Part shown: piece by piece, positions 25,245-33,399 of the stretch
Numbering within the stretch: position 1 is the first letter of the stretch
Layout: each line of letters begins with the position of its first letter
Assembly: GCF_030908625.1 (NCBI RefSeq)
Contig: NZ_CP133133.1
Location: 868,001-932,000, forward strand
DNA from: Paludicola sp. MB14-C6
GTDB lineage: Bacteria; Bacillota; Clostridia; Oscillospirales; Ruminococcaceae
Length of the DNA stretch: 64,000 nucleotides
Direction of reading: 5' to 3'
Made by a program: the position numbers and the translations under genes
Notes under the pieces: generated by a model
What the model was told of the DNA's origin: nothing
The model's input: only the letters and a program-made list of their open reading frames with translations
The model's database searches: none

Positions 25245-27356
25245 ATGGACCGTCAAATAACACATGAGAATACCATTATCCCAAATGGCCTTACCAATCC
25301 CCCAAAAGAAAGAAAAGATAATATTATTACTGCTATTCTTTTATCTTTTGCTTTTTCTTTTAACTTGTTCGTTTTTGCACCACTTGATTCCTATTTTTCC
25401 GGAAAATCAAGCTTCTGGTTTTCCATTCAAACAATTATTCCAATTGTTCTAATTGTTTTTTCAGCCTCACTCGTGTTCTGCTTACTGGTTTCATTATTGA
25501 TGCCCAAAAAAGTAAAGCCTTATTTATTTGCTTTAATGATATCTGGGCTTGTTTGCTTATATCTGCAAGGCAACTTTTTAACAAGAGGCTACCCAACTCT
25601 GGATGGTTCACCAATTAACTGGAAAAGTATGATAACAAAAGGAACTATCAATACAATTATTTGGGTTATTATTATTGTTGTTCCCCTAGTAATTGCAATC
25701 TTTAAAAAGAATATTATCAATACAATGGCAAAAATTATTTCAATTATTATAATCGGACTTGAAATTGTTACTCTTATTACAGTTAGCATTACTGCACCAT
25801 CTTACAAGGATGACACCTGTTATGTTTCAAATGCGAACAAGTTCAATATATCTAAGCAAAATAATATTTTATTGATACTTTCTGACTCCTTTGAATCACG
25901 ATATATGACAAGAATTACAAAAGAAAGACCTGATATTGTAAAAAACCTAAATGATTTTACATACTTTAATAACACTTCCGGTATTGGAACATTAACCAAC
26001 CTTTCTTTACCTACCATAATGACAGGAGAACTTCTGCCTGTCGGCAAAAATGCATCTGATGGAACGAAGGAATGCTTACAAAAAACTACCTTCTTTGACT
26101 ATATGCATGAAAAAAACTATCGAGTTAAGATTTATACTGAATCTGATTTTATGCATAGTGTAAGTATTGGCGATATTGATAATTTGAAAAAAGGCTGCAT
26201 TAACCAAAATACAAATGCAGAAGTTAGAAAAAAAGTATCAAAGCTAATTTATAAATATTCATTTTTTAAATATGCCCCACACTTTGCAAAGCAACGTTTT
26301 GTGTTAGATACAGCACAATTTAATTCTACTATTCAATATGCAAATAAAGACGTTTATACAATAGACGATAAAGCATTTTATAATGAATTAAATCAAGGCT
26401 TTCATCCTTCAGACGATAAAAACAATTTTACCCTATATCATTTAAATGGACCACATCCTCCTGCTACGCTTAACGAGAAAATGGTAACTGTAAATTGGGG
26501 TAAGAATGTCCATGAAGATGAAAGAAGATATCAACAAAGTATCTCCCAAATGACTATTTTAAAAACTATGATTGCAAAACTTAAAGAAACGAATTCCTAT
26601 GATAATACTACAATCATTTTTGCTGCTGATCATGGAAATAGTATATTTCTCAATCCTGTTTTAATGGTGAAACCAACAAATGAAAAAAGTGAGTTCAAAA
26701 TTTCTTCATCTCCAATTTCTTTGGCAAGCGATTTGGTTCCTTTTATAAAAGATACTGCTGCAGGCAAAGGAAAAGATGCCGCACTTTTCAAAATTCCAGA
26801 AGACAGTAAACGTGAAAGATATGCATATAATTTTATTTTTAATAAAGGCTTATATGACGAAACAATCTCTTGTATAACAGCATTTGCAGTAGATGGAATT
26901 GCATCTGATTTTAATTCCTACAAAATTGCAAAAGACGAATATGCCGACGGCAATCCAAAAAATAAATATTCATTGGGAGACACCATCAATTTTAATTCAC
27001 TTTCAGAAAATGCATATATCAATGGCGTTTTCGATAATGACAATCGTACATATGGTGGTCACGCTTTAGTTAAAGTTGCTTTTAAAGAAAAAATAAAGCA
27101 AGATTTAACCGCTAAACTGAAAATTGGAAGTGTTTATGGTGAAAAGCAAAGACTTATCATCAAAGCAAATGGTAAAACTGTTTATGATAATGCACTAAAG
27201 AACAGTAATTGTGAGATTACTTTTAAAATTCCAAAACAAGCAATACAAAATAATCAATTAGAATTAAACTTTGAGTTACCGGATGCTATGGGTTCAACAG
27301 GAACGGCTTGGAATGCTTATAGTGCATTTATCTTCCATTCCATTTCATTTGAATAA
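25245..27356 (+). CDS. Membrane phosphotransferase of the LtaS/EptA sulfatase-like family
   Basis: A 703-residue protein with five membrane segments (about 28-48, 58-84, 92-110, 133-152, 160-184) and a large external catalytic domain. Asp214 in LLILSDSFESRYM, Thr251 in TNLSLP (the T-x-x-S-x-P nucleophile pattern of EptA-like enzymes), His404 in NGPHPP and Asp462-His463 in AADHGN form the metal site of the alkaline phosphatase superfamily. The last 100 or so residues look like a beta-sandwich. It likely transfers phosphoglycerol or phosphoethanolamine onto a surface polymer, fitting the neighbouring glycerophosphotransferase. GGAGTAATT precedes the ATG. Confidence 0.82.
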   Translation: MDRQITHENTIIPNGLTNPPKERKDNIITAILLSFAFSFNLFVFAPLDSYFSGKSSFWFSIQTIIPIVLIVFSASLVFCLLVSLLMPKKVKPYLFALMISGLVCLYLQGNFLTRGYPTLDGSPINWKSMITKGTINTIIWVIIIVVPLVIAIFKKNIINTMAKIISIIIIGLEIVTLITVSITAPSYKDDTCYVSNANKFNISKQNNILLILSDSFESRYMTRITKERPDIVKNLNDFTYFNNTSGIGTLTNLSLPTIMTGELLPVGKNASDGTKECLQKTTFFDYMHEKNYRVKIYTESDFMHSVSIGDIDNLKKGCINQNTNAEVRKKVSKLIYKYSFFKYAPHFAKQRFVLDTAQFNSTIQYANKDVYTIDDKAFYNELNQGFHPSDDKNNFTLYHLNGPHPPATLNEKMVTVNWGKNVHEDERRYQQSISQMTILKTMIAKLKETNSYDNTTIIFAADHGNSIFLNPVLMVKPTNEKSEFKISSSPISLASDLVPFIKDTAAGKGKDAALFKIPEDSKRERYAYNFIFNKGLYDETISCITAFAVDGIASDFNSYKIAKDEYADGNPKNKYSLGDTINFNSLSENAYINGVFDNDNRTYGGHALVKVAFKEKIKQDLTAKLKIGSVYGEKQRLIIKANGKTVYDNALKNSNCEITFKIPKQAIQNNQLELNFELPDAMGSTGTAWNAYSAFIFHSISFE

Positions 27357-27410
27357 TTCAAATACTGAAAAGCATTTGAAATAACCTTACATAACAATAT
27401 ATCGTTAAAA

Positions 27411-27452
27411 GCCAAGAAGGAAAAGACAAATCTTTTCCTTCTTGGCTTTTTT
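27411..27452. terminator. Bidirectional terminator between the phosphotransferase gene and pncB
   Basis: GCCAAGAAGGAAAAG and CTTTTCCTTCTTGGC arms followed by a T run. Confidence 0.9.
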
Positions 27453-27454
27453 AT

Positions 27455-28897
27455 CTATTTATGTTCTTGCAATAATTTATATTTAATGTCCCAAAGTTTT
27501 TCTGATAAATCAACATAGTAATGATGTGGATTTTCAAAACGCTTTACCTCATCCCAAAGTGTTTCTACTTGATTTTGACAATGCGATTGTATTTCTTTTA
27601 ATGTTGGACTTTGATATACCAGTTTTCCGTTTTTAAATATTTGAACTAGTAAGTCTACTGCATAAAAATCCTCAATCGTCTTTCTTTTCCATGTTGCATC
27701 AGGATCAAATAAAACAAGAGGTTTCGTTTCATCAATTACTTCATCATGAACGCATAATAAATCGGCAATTGCCATATTGGTTTCTTTTTCAAATAAGCGA
27801 TATACCTTTTTAAAATGTGGATTGGTAATTTTAATAATATTCTCACTAATTTTAATTTTAGGAATGATGTTGCCATCTGCGTCTTCTTTTGCAACGAGCT
27901 TATAAACGCCACCAAACACAGGATTGCTTTTCGCAGTAATCAGCTTTTCGCCAACTCCAAAAACATCAATTTGTGCACCCTGAATAATCAAATCTCGAAT
28001 AATATTTTCATCTAAAGAATTAGATGCTACGATTTTGCAAGATTGCAAACCTGCTTCATCAAGCATTTTTCTAGCTTTTTTAGATAAGTAAGTAATATCT
28101 CCGGAATCAAGGCGAATTCCAAATTCAGTTATACCTTTTGGAACTAAGACCTCTTTGAATGCTTTGATGGCATTCGGCACACCACTTTTTAATGTGTTAT
28201 AGGTGTCTACCAATAATACTGTTGAGTTTGGGTAAATCTCACAATAAGTTTTAAATGCAGTATACTCATCATCAAACATCTGCACCCATGAATGCGCCAT
28301 TGTACCCGACGCAGGTACGCCATATAGCTGATCCGCAATTGTACAAGCAGATGATCCACATCCGCCAATATAGGCAGCTCTTGCCCCGCTGATAGCACCA
28401 TCTGCGCCTTGTGCACGTCTTGAGCCAAATTCTGCAACTGCTCTTCCGTTGGCAGCACGTACAATTCGATTAGATTTTGTAGCAATTAATGATTGATGAT
28501 TTAATGTCAATAATATATAGGTTTCCACAAACTGTGCTTCAATTGCAGGTGCTCTTACCGTTAAAATAGGTTCATTTGGAAATACAGGCGTACCTTCCGG
28601 AACTGCATAAATGTCTCCCGTAAATCTAAAATCTCTTAAATAAGTCAAAAAAGCATCATCAAAGCGATTTTTTGAGCGTAAATATGCAATGTCTTCTTCA
28701 TCAAAGTTTAAATCTTCAATATATGCAATAACTTGTTCCAGTCCTGCTGCAATTGCAAATCCTCCTCCATCCGGTATCCCACGGAAAAAAACATCAAAAT
28801 AAGTAATATCTTTATCCATTCCTGTTTTCAAATAACCGTTTGCCATTGTAAGTTCATAAAAATCACATAGCATCGTATAATTCATTGTCGTTTTCAT
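27455..28897 (-). CDS. pncB: Nicotinate phosphoribosyltransferase
   Basis: Converts nicotinate and PRPP to nicotinate mononucleotide for NAD salvage, in the cytoplasm. TDFYELTM-like CDFYELTMANGY near the start, NHQSLIATKSNRIV, FGSRRAQG, ASGTMAHSWVQMF (with the autophosphorylated His region), LVDTYNTL and GIRLDSGD are family signatures. The 480-residue length is normal. I choose the ATG at 28897, which follows AAGGAAGGA; the upstream ATG at 28933 would overlap pncA. It follows pncA by 29 bases, giving a two-step nicotinamide salvage unit. Confidence 0.94.
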   Translation of the reverse strand: MKTTMNYTMLCDFYELTMANGYLKTGMDKDITYFDVFFRGIPDGGGFAIAAGLEQVIAYIEDLNFDEEDIAYLRSKNRFDDAFLTYLRDFRFTGDIYAVPEGTPVFPNEPILTVRAPAIEAQFVETYILLTLNHQSLIATKSNRIVRAANGRAVAEFGSRRAQGADGAISGARAAYIGGCGSSACTIADQLYGVPASGTMAHSWVQMFDDEYTAFKTYCEIYPNSTVLLVDTYNTLKSGVPNAIKAFKEVLVPKGITEFGIRLDSGDITYLSKKARKMLDEAGLQSCKIVASNSLDENIIRDLIIQGAQIDVFGVGEKLITAKSNPVFGGVYKLVAKEDADGNIIPKIKISENIIKITNPHFKKVYRLFEKETNMAIADLLCVHDEVIDETKPLVLFDPDATWKRKTIEDFYAVDLLVQIFKNGKLVYQSPTLKEIQSHCQNQVETLWDEVKRFENPHHYYVDLSEKLWDIKYKLLQEHK

Positions 28898-28926
28898 TTG
28901 TGATCCTTCCTTGATATGCTGTAACA

Positions 28927-29457
28927 TCAGCATTCATTGACTACTTGAATCTGTAGTCCTTTCATTACGTTTAAAGCTTGTAAATGTAACTGTTCATCAA
29001 AACTAGCTGTTGCTTTTGCGTCAACAACAATCTTCGCTTCCGGTAATGCAGTTTTTGCTAAGATTGCATTTGTTATAACGCAAATATTACTTACCAGTCC
29101 ACATAATTCAATCTCATCGTAATGTTCGGCTTTTAAATAATTAGCAAGCTCCAAAGAACCAAATCCGCCCTTATATATGATTTTATCTGTTGACAAAAGG
29201 AGTTCTTTTGGCTTACCATATAGTTGCCACCCTTTACTATCTTTTATACAATGCAAAATAGGTAAATTTTTGCCTTCTTGCGTATTCAGATAGGTTTCGT
29301 CATGCGTATCAAATGTAAAAAGAACCGAATCGCCATTTTTATGATACGTTTCTATTTTAGAAACAATCGCTTCTTCAATATTCTTTGCATTTTCAAAGCC
29401 AAGGCTCCCATCTACAAAATCATTTTGAAAATCAATTACCATCAATAAACGTTTCAT
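28927..29457 (-). CDS. pncA: Nicotinamidase-like cysteine hydrolase (isochorismatase family)
   Basis: Deamidates nicotinamide to nicotinate. The catalytic triad Asp9 (VIDFQNDF), Lys96 (IIYKGGFGS) and Cys126 (LVSNICVITN) is present, and Asp50-x-His52 provides metal ligands. At 176 residues it is somewhat shorter than E. coli PncA but normal for this branch. The assignment to nicotinamide rests on its place directly before pncB; other isochorismatase-family amidases share the same motifs. Confidence 0.85.
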   Translation of the reverse strand: MKRLLMVIDFQNDFVDGSLGFENAKNIEEAIVSKIETYHKNGDSVLFTFDTHDETYLNTQEGKNLPILHCIKDSKGWQLYGKPKELLLSTDKIIYKGGFGSLELANYLKAEHYDEIELCGLVSNICVITNAILAKTALPEAKIVVDAKATASFDEQLHLQALNVMKGLQIQVVNEC

Positions 29458-29629
29458 ACTGGCTCTTCCTTTCTTGCAATAAAATATTTTTCATCTTTAA
29501 TTATAGTTAGAACACATAAAAATGTAAAGATAACTATTATACAAAGAAATAGTATCAAATGCCCATTATATGTATGTTTTTTCTAGTTTCGCAAATAGTA
29601 TTAACAATGAAATTGAATTGGAGTTTCTT

Positions 29630-30295
29630 ATGAATATTTTTGACATTATCGGTCCTGTTATGATAGGACCATCCAGTTCCCATACCGCAGGCGCTGTTCG
29701 AATTGGGAAAATAGCCGGTGCTTTGCTGAAAGGTAAACCAGTTAAAGCAACCATTTATCTATACGGTTCCTTTGCCAAAACCTATAAAGGACATGGAACA
29801 GATAAAGCTTTGATTGCCGGAATACTAGGCATGAATCCCGATGACCCAAGAATTCGAAACAGCTTGGAATTAGCTACTGAGGAAGGATTGGAGTATCACT
29901 TTATCAAAGATGAAATGGATGGTGCTCATCCCAATACAACACGCATTGAGCTAGTCGATAGTCAAGGAAACGAAGCTATTACTCAAGGGGCTTCTATTGG
30001 TGGTGGAAATGTTGTCATTCAAAAAATTAACGATATGAAAGTTGAAATAACAGGACAATATACAACTTTAATTGTACTGCACAACGATGCGCCCGGTACA
30101 ATCGCAGCAGTTACCAATTATGTAGCTGCACAAGGAATGAATATCGGTAACTTCCGCTTAAGCAGAGATCAAAAAGGCGGAACAGCTGTTATGGTAATTG
30201 AAATGGATGCTCTTTGCACTGATGAAGTAAATGACGGAATTATGAAACTAGCAAACGTAATCAGTTCTACGTTAATTCCGCCGATTAGCATTTAA
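29630..30295 (+). CDS. sdaAB: L-serine dehydratase, beta subunit
   Basis: Subunit of the Fe-S-dependent enzyme that turns L-serine into pyruvate and ammonia. GPVMIGPSSSHTAGAVRIG at residues 8-26 is the SDH beta signature, and residues 147-215 form an ACT regulatory domain (TTLIVLHNDAPGTIAAVTNYVAAQGMNIGNF). The ATG at 29630 follows TTGGAG; the longer frame from 29570 lacks a site and extends past the conserved N-terminus. The alpha subunit gene follows 28 bases later. Confidence 0.94.
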   Translation: MNIFDIIGPVMIGPSSSHTAGAVRIGKIAGALLKGKPVKATIYLYGSFAKTYKGHGTDKALIAGILGMNPDDPRIRNSLELATEEGLEYHFIKDEMDGAHPNTTRIELVDSQGNEAITQGASIGGGNVVIQKINDMKVEITGQYTTLIVLHNDAPGTIAAVTNYVAAQGMNIGNFRLSRDQKGGTAVMVIEMDALCTDEVNDGIMKLANVISSTLIPPISI

Positions 30296-30323
30296 TAGGA
30301 TTTATTTGAAAGGAAACTCATTT

Positions 30324-31223
30324 ATGATAAAATATCGTTCGATTGAACAACTTGTAGCTGCTGCAGAAGAAAAGCAATGTAGAATTTCAGATATCGTTTT
30401 AGAACAACAAGCAAGCCAATTAGAAAAATCCAAAGAAGAAATCTATCATATGATGAAAATCAATTTAGATGTTATGAAAGAAAGTGTTGCGCATGGTCTA
30501 AATAAAGATCTGCGCTCTTCAAGCGGGCTGACAGGCGGCGATGCATATAAAATGAAACAAGCAGTTGACCAAGAAAAAAATATTTGTGGAAAACTCTTTG
30601 GTAACGCTATGGTTAAAGCGTTATCTGTTTCAGAAACCAACTCTTGCATGGGTAAAATTGTTTCGGCTCCAACTGCAGGCTCATGTGGTGTTATTCCTGC
30701 TGCACTTCTTACAATTATGGAAGAGCGAAACATAGAGGAAGAAGCCGTTGTTATGGGGCTTATTTTAGCTTCCGGTTTTGGTATGGTAATAGCAAACTTA
30801 GCAAGCATTTCGGGCGCTGAGGGCGGTTGCCAAGCCGAGGTAGGAAGTGCATCTGCTATGGCTGCCGCAGCACTTACTGAAATTGCTGGCGGTACTCCAC
30901 GAATGGCTGCTCACGCTTGTGCAATTGCTTTGAAAAATTTATTGGGTTTAGTTTGCGATCCGGTTGCCGGTTTAGTAGAAATTCCTTGTGTCAAAAGAAA
31001 TGCTATGGGTGTAGCAAATGCATTTGTTGCCGCAGAGCTTTCATTAGCAGGAATTGAAAGTGCAATTCCTGTAGATGAAGTTATTATTGCAATGAAAAAA
31101 GTTGGTGACAGTCTTCCCCACACTTTAAAAGAAACCGCAGAAGGCGGATTAGCCGATACCCCAACGGGAAGAAAACTATGTGCTAAGGTATTTGGTGGAA
31201 ATTGTTCGAGTTGTAATAAATAA
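30324..31223 (+). CDS. sdaAA: L-serine dehydratase, alpha subunit (4Fe-4S)
   Basis: Catalytic subunit with the oxygen-sensitive [4Fe-4S] cluster. SSSGLTGGDAYKM, GKIVSAPTAGSCGVIPA, ISGAEGGCQAEVGSASAMAAAAL and CDPVAGLVEIPCVKRN are family hallmarks, with cluster cysteines in the last two and in the C-terminal GGNCSSC. The start at 30324 follows AAAGGA. The neighbouring cysK suggests serine sits at a branch between breakdown and cysteine synthesis, though cysK has its own promoter. Confidence 0.94.
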   Translation: MIKYRSIEQLVAAAEEKQCRISDIVLEQQASQLEKSKEEIYHMMKINLDVMKESVAHGLNKDLRSSSGLTGGDAYKMKQAVDQEKNICGKLFGNAMVKALSVSETNSCMGKIVSAPTAGSCGVIPAALLTIMEERNIEEEAVVMGLILASGFGMVIANLASISGAEGGCQAEVGSASAMAAAALTEIAGGTPRMAAHACAIALKNLLGLVCDPVAGLVEIPCVKRNAMGVANAFVAAELSLAGIESAIPVDEVIIAMKKVGDSLPHTLKETAEGGLADTPTGRKLCAKVFGGNCSSCNK

Positions 31224-31245
31224 AGAGTGCTAAAAACGCACTCTT
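31224..31245 (+). terminator. Weak hairpin after sdaAA
   Basis: AGAGTGC and GCACTCT arms; the T run is poor. Confidence 0.4.
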
Positions 31246-31302
31246 ATACAGATATATCATACTATTCATATATGAATTATATATTTATTTTCATAAAACC
31301 TA

Positions 31303-31331
31303 TTGACAAATAGATATTCTGTACATATAAT
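31303..31331 (+). promoter_or_regulatory. Consensus sigma-A promoter of cysK
   Basis: TTGACA, exactly 17 bases, and TATAAT, both perfect. A near-palindrome AATTCTATAGGATT follows at about 31341-31354, just after the expected transcription start, and could be an operator. Confidence 0.85.
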
Positions 31332-31387
31332 TAAACTATACTAATTCTATAGGATTAAATAAATATTAAAATTTAAGGAGAATGGTT

Positions 31388-32320
31388 ATGTCCAACATCT
31401 ATAAAAGCTTAACCGATTTGATTGGAAAAACTCCGTTATTGGAACTTACCAATTATGAAAAAAAATATGATTTGAAAGCTAAAATTGTTACAAAGTTAGA
31501 ATACTTTAACCCTGCCGGAAGTGTTAAAGATCGTGTTGCAAGAGCAATGATTGATGATGCTGAAGCAAAAGGAATTTTAAAGCAAGGCTCTGTTATTATA
31601 GAACCAACTAGTGGTAATACAGGTATTGGTCTTGCTAGCGTTGCAGCCGCTCGAGGCTATCGCATTATTTTAACAATGCCGGAAACCATGAGTGTTGAAC
31701 GCAGAAATTTATTAAAAGCATACGGTGCTGAGCTTGTTTTAACCGATGGAACAAAAGGCATGAAGGGTGCTATTGCAAAAGCTGAAGAGCTTGCAAGTGA
31801 AATCGATAACTCATTTATTCCCGGCCAATTTAACAATCCAGCTAACCCTGAAGCCCATATCAAAACAACCGGTCCTGAAATTTGGGAAGATACCGATGGC
31901 ACTGTTGATATTTTTGTTGCCGGTATTGGTACTGGCGGAACCATTAGCGGAACAGGTGCATACTTAAAATCTAAAAATGCTGCTATAAAAGTAGTAGGCA
32001 TTGAGCCTTCCGCTTCACCAATTATTACAAAAGGAACAGCAGGACCTCATAAAATTCAAGGTATTGGTGCAGGATTTATCCCAGACACTCTTAATACAAC
32101 GATTTACGATGAAGTAATTTTAGTAGAAAATGACGATGCCTTCGCTTTGTGCAAAGAGATTTCTCGTGCTGAAGGATTATTAGTCGGTATTTCTTCCGGT
32201 GCGGCTTTGTGGGCTGCAACAGAACTTGCAAAACACCCTGAAAACGAAGGAAAAACCATTGTTGTTTTACTTCCCGATACTGGTGAACGATATTTATCTA
32301 CCCCTATGTTTTTAGAATAA
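31388..32320 (+). CDS. cysK: Cysteine synthase A (O-acetylserine sulfhydrylase)
   Basis: PLP enzyme making cysteine from O-acetylserine and sulfide. Lys47 in NPAGSVKDR is the Schiff-base residue, PTSGNTGIGLA binds substrate, GTGGTISGTG holds the cofactor phosphate and SSGAAL lies near the end. The length, 310 residues, is normal. The ATG at 31388 is 7 bases after AAGGAG; the ATG at 31382 is too close. No serine acetyltransferase gene lies nearby. Confidence 0.95.
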   Translation: MSNIYKSLTDLIGKTPLLELTNYEKKYDLKAKIVTKLEYFNPAGSVKDRVARAMIDDAEAKGILKQGSVIIEPTSGNTGIGLASVAAARGYRIILTMPETMSVERRNLLKAYGAELVLTDGTKGMKGAIAKAEELASEIDNSFIPGQFNNPANPEAHIKTTGPEIWEDTDGTVDIFVAGIGTGGTISGTGAYLKSKNAAIKVVGIEPSASPIITKGTAGPHKIQGIGAGFIPDTLNTTIYDEVILVENDDAFALCKEISRAEGLLVGISSGAALWAATELAKHPENEGKTIVVLLPDTGERYLSTPMFLE

Positions 32321-32331
32321 TTGTATGAACC

Positions 32332-32375
32332 AAGTTGAAAATAAGGACAATGAGAGTTGTCCTTATTTTCAACTT
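32332..32375 (+). terminator. cysK terminator hairpin (left copy)
   Basis: A perfect 19-base-pair stem with a TGAGAG loop. Its central 29 bases (32340-32368) are repeated exactly at 32769-32797. Confidence 0.8.
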
Positions 32376-32758
32376 ATCGGAAAACTTAAAGCGCAAGAAA
32401 AAGCTGAATTTTAGAAGTATTACTTGCGAAAATCGTTTTTTAAAAATGACATAAAGTAAAACTATACTTCTTAATCAAATGTTAATCGCGTGGATCAATT
32501 GCTGGTCGCATAACGATTTACAAGAAATTATCTTGGGGAGCATCAAAGAATAACATAGCACATATTTAAACTTTTTCTGATTTGCACAAACATAGGCGCG
32601 ATGTCATATAAAAACAATTTTGAGAAACAAAGCATTTTTTATCCATGCTTTTTGGGGCAATTGCCAAAAAGCATGGTCAGGCTTGGGCGGATAGCCCAAT
32701 GTTAATACAGCAAGAACCGACCTAATATCTTGCAAATATCAAATAATAAATCTTTATC
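32370..32758 (-). mobile_element. Non-coding repeat element, copy B, inserted at the cysK terminator
   Basis: The reverse complement matches copy A (8060-8454). Hairpin 1 is at 32683-32699 and hairpin 2 starts at 32643. The 389-base unit begins (in this orientation) CAACTT and ends CTTTATC. It is flanked by perfect 29-base direct repeats of the cysK terminator core (32340-32368 and 32769-32797), which have a different sequence from those around copy A. No reading frame of note; long blocks are conserved between copies, including AATCGTTATGCGACCAGC. Confidence 0.75.
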
Positions 32759-32768
32759 TACAGTCTTG

Positions 32769-32797
32769 AATAAGGACAATGAGAGTTGTCCTTATTT
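32769..32797 (+). repeat. Duplicated cysK terminator flanking repeat element B
   Basis: Identical over 29 bases to 32340-32368. Its right arm also supplies a TTGTCC that lies 18 bases before the extended -10 promoter at 32810. Confidence 0.85.
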
Positions 32798-32802
32798 GTT
32801 TC

Positions 32803-32925
32803 TCTATGATATAATAACCTGTATGGTACCCCAAATCAAAAATTTTGAACATAAAGAACATTTTCACAAGAATTTGTATTCACTAACGTGTAAACAGACT
32901 TTTTATGATATAATATAATTTAACG
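32803..32925 (+). repeat. Promoter-hairpin repeat, ridA locus
   Basis: About 1.2 units of a repeat with a period near 100 bases, shared with 42446-42612. TATGATATAAT at 32805-32815 and again at 32904-32914 are extended -10 promoters. Between them lies a decayed version of the hairpin TATGGT..CAAAATC-AAA-GATTTTG..ACCATA, then AGAACATTTTCA and the conserved AACAGACTTTT. Both promoters point to ridA. Confidence 0.7.
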
Positions 32926-32960
32926 AATAAAATATGTTTACAATCGGAAAGAGGAATTTT

Positions 32961-33347
32961 ATGCAACGAAAACAAATTGCAACAAGTAATGCGCCATCTG
33001 CAATTGGGCCTTATTCTCAAGCAATTCAAATTGGAAATCTACTTTATACATCCGGTCAAATTCCGATTAACCCTAAAACAGGGCTTGTTATAGAAGGCGG
33101 AATAGAAATACAAACCAAACAAGTATTTCAAAATCTTGAAGCGATATTAAAAGAAGCAAATTCCTCATTTGAACAAGTAGTAAAAGTAACAGTATTTGTA
33201 AAAAATATGAATGATTTCGCTAAAATAAACGAAATTTATGCAACTTATTTCACGCAACCCTATCCTGCAAGAAGCTGCATAGAAGTTTCAAGGTTACCCA
33301 AAGATGTTTTAGTTGAAATTGAGATAATTTCACTCATAACCGAATAA
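32961..33347 (+). CDS. ridA: RidA family reactive intermediate deaminase
   Basis: Hydrolyses reactive enamine/imine intermediates made by PLP enzymes such as serine and threonine dehydratases. The 128-residue trimeric fold shows SNAPSAIGPYSQAI, LYTSGQIPINP, the substrate-binding Arg104 in YPARSC and LPKDVLVEIE. It lies near an L-serine dehydratase and cysteine synthase, which fits a metabolite-protection role, though that dehydratase is Fe-S rather than PLP dependent. The ATG at 32961 follows GAGG by 6 bases. Confidence 0.92.
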   Translation: MQRKQIATSNAPSAIGPYSQAIQIGNLLYTSGQIPINPKTGLVIEGGIEIQTKQVFQNLEAILKEANSSFEQVVKVTVFVKNMNDFAKINEIYATYFTQPYPARSCIEVSRLPKDVLVEIEIISLITE

Positions 33348-33399
33348 TACAACCCATTATTACTGAAAATATTTGATTAGAAAAAGGATAATCATAACT

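Noticed and set aside
30446..31123. Long antisense frames inside sdaAA
   Set aside because: Shadows of a strongly conserved gene on the other strand.
31224..31387. T-box or SAM riboswitch before cysK
   Set aside because: The leader from the consensus promoter to the start is only about 50 bases, too short for either.
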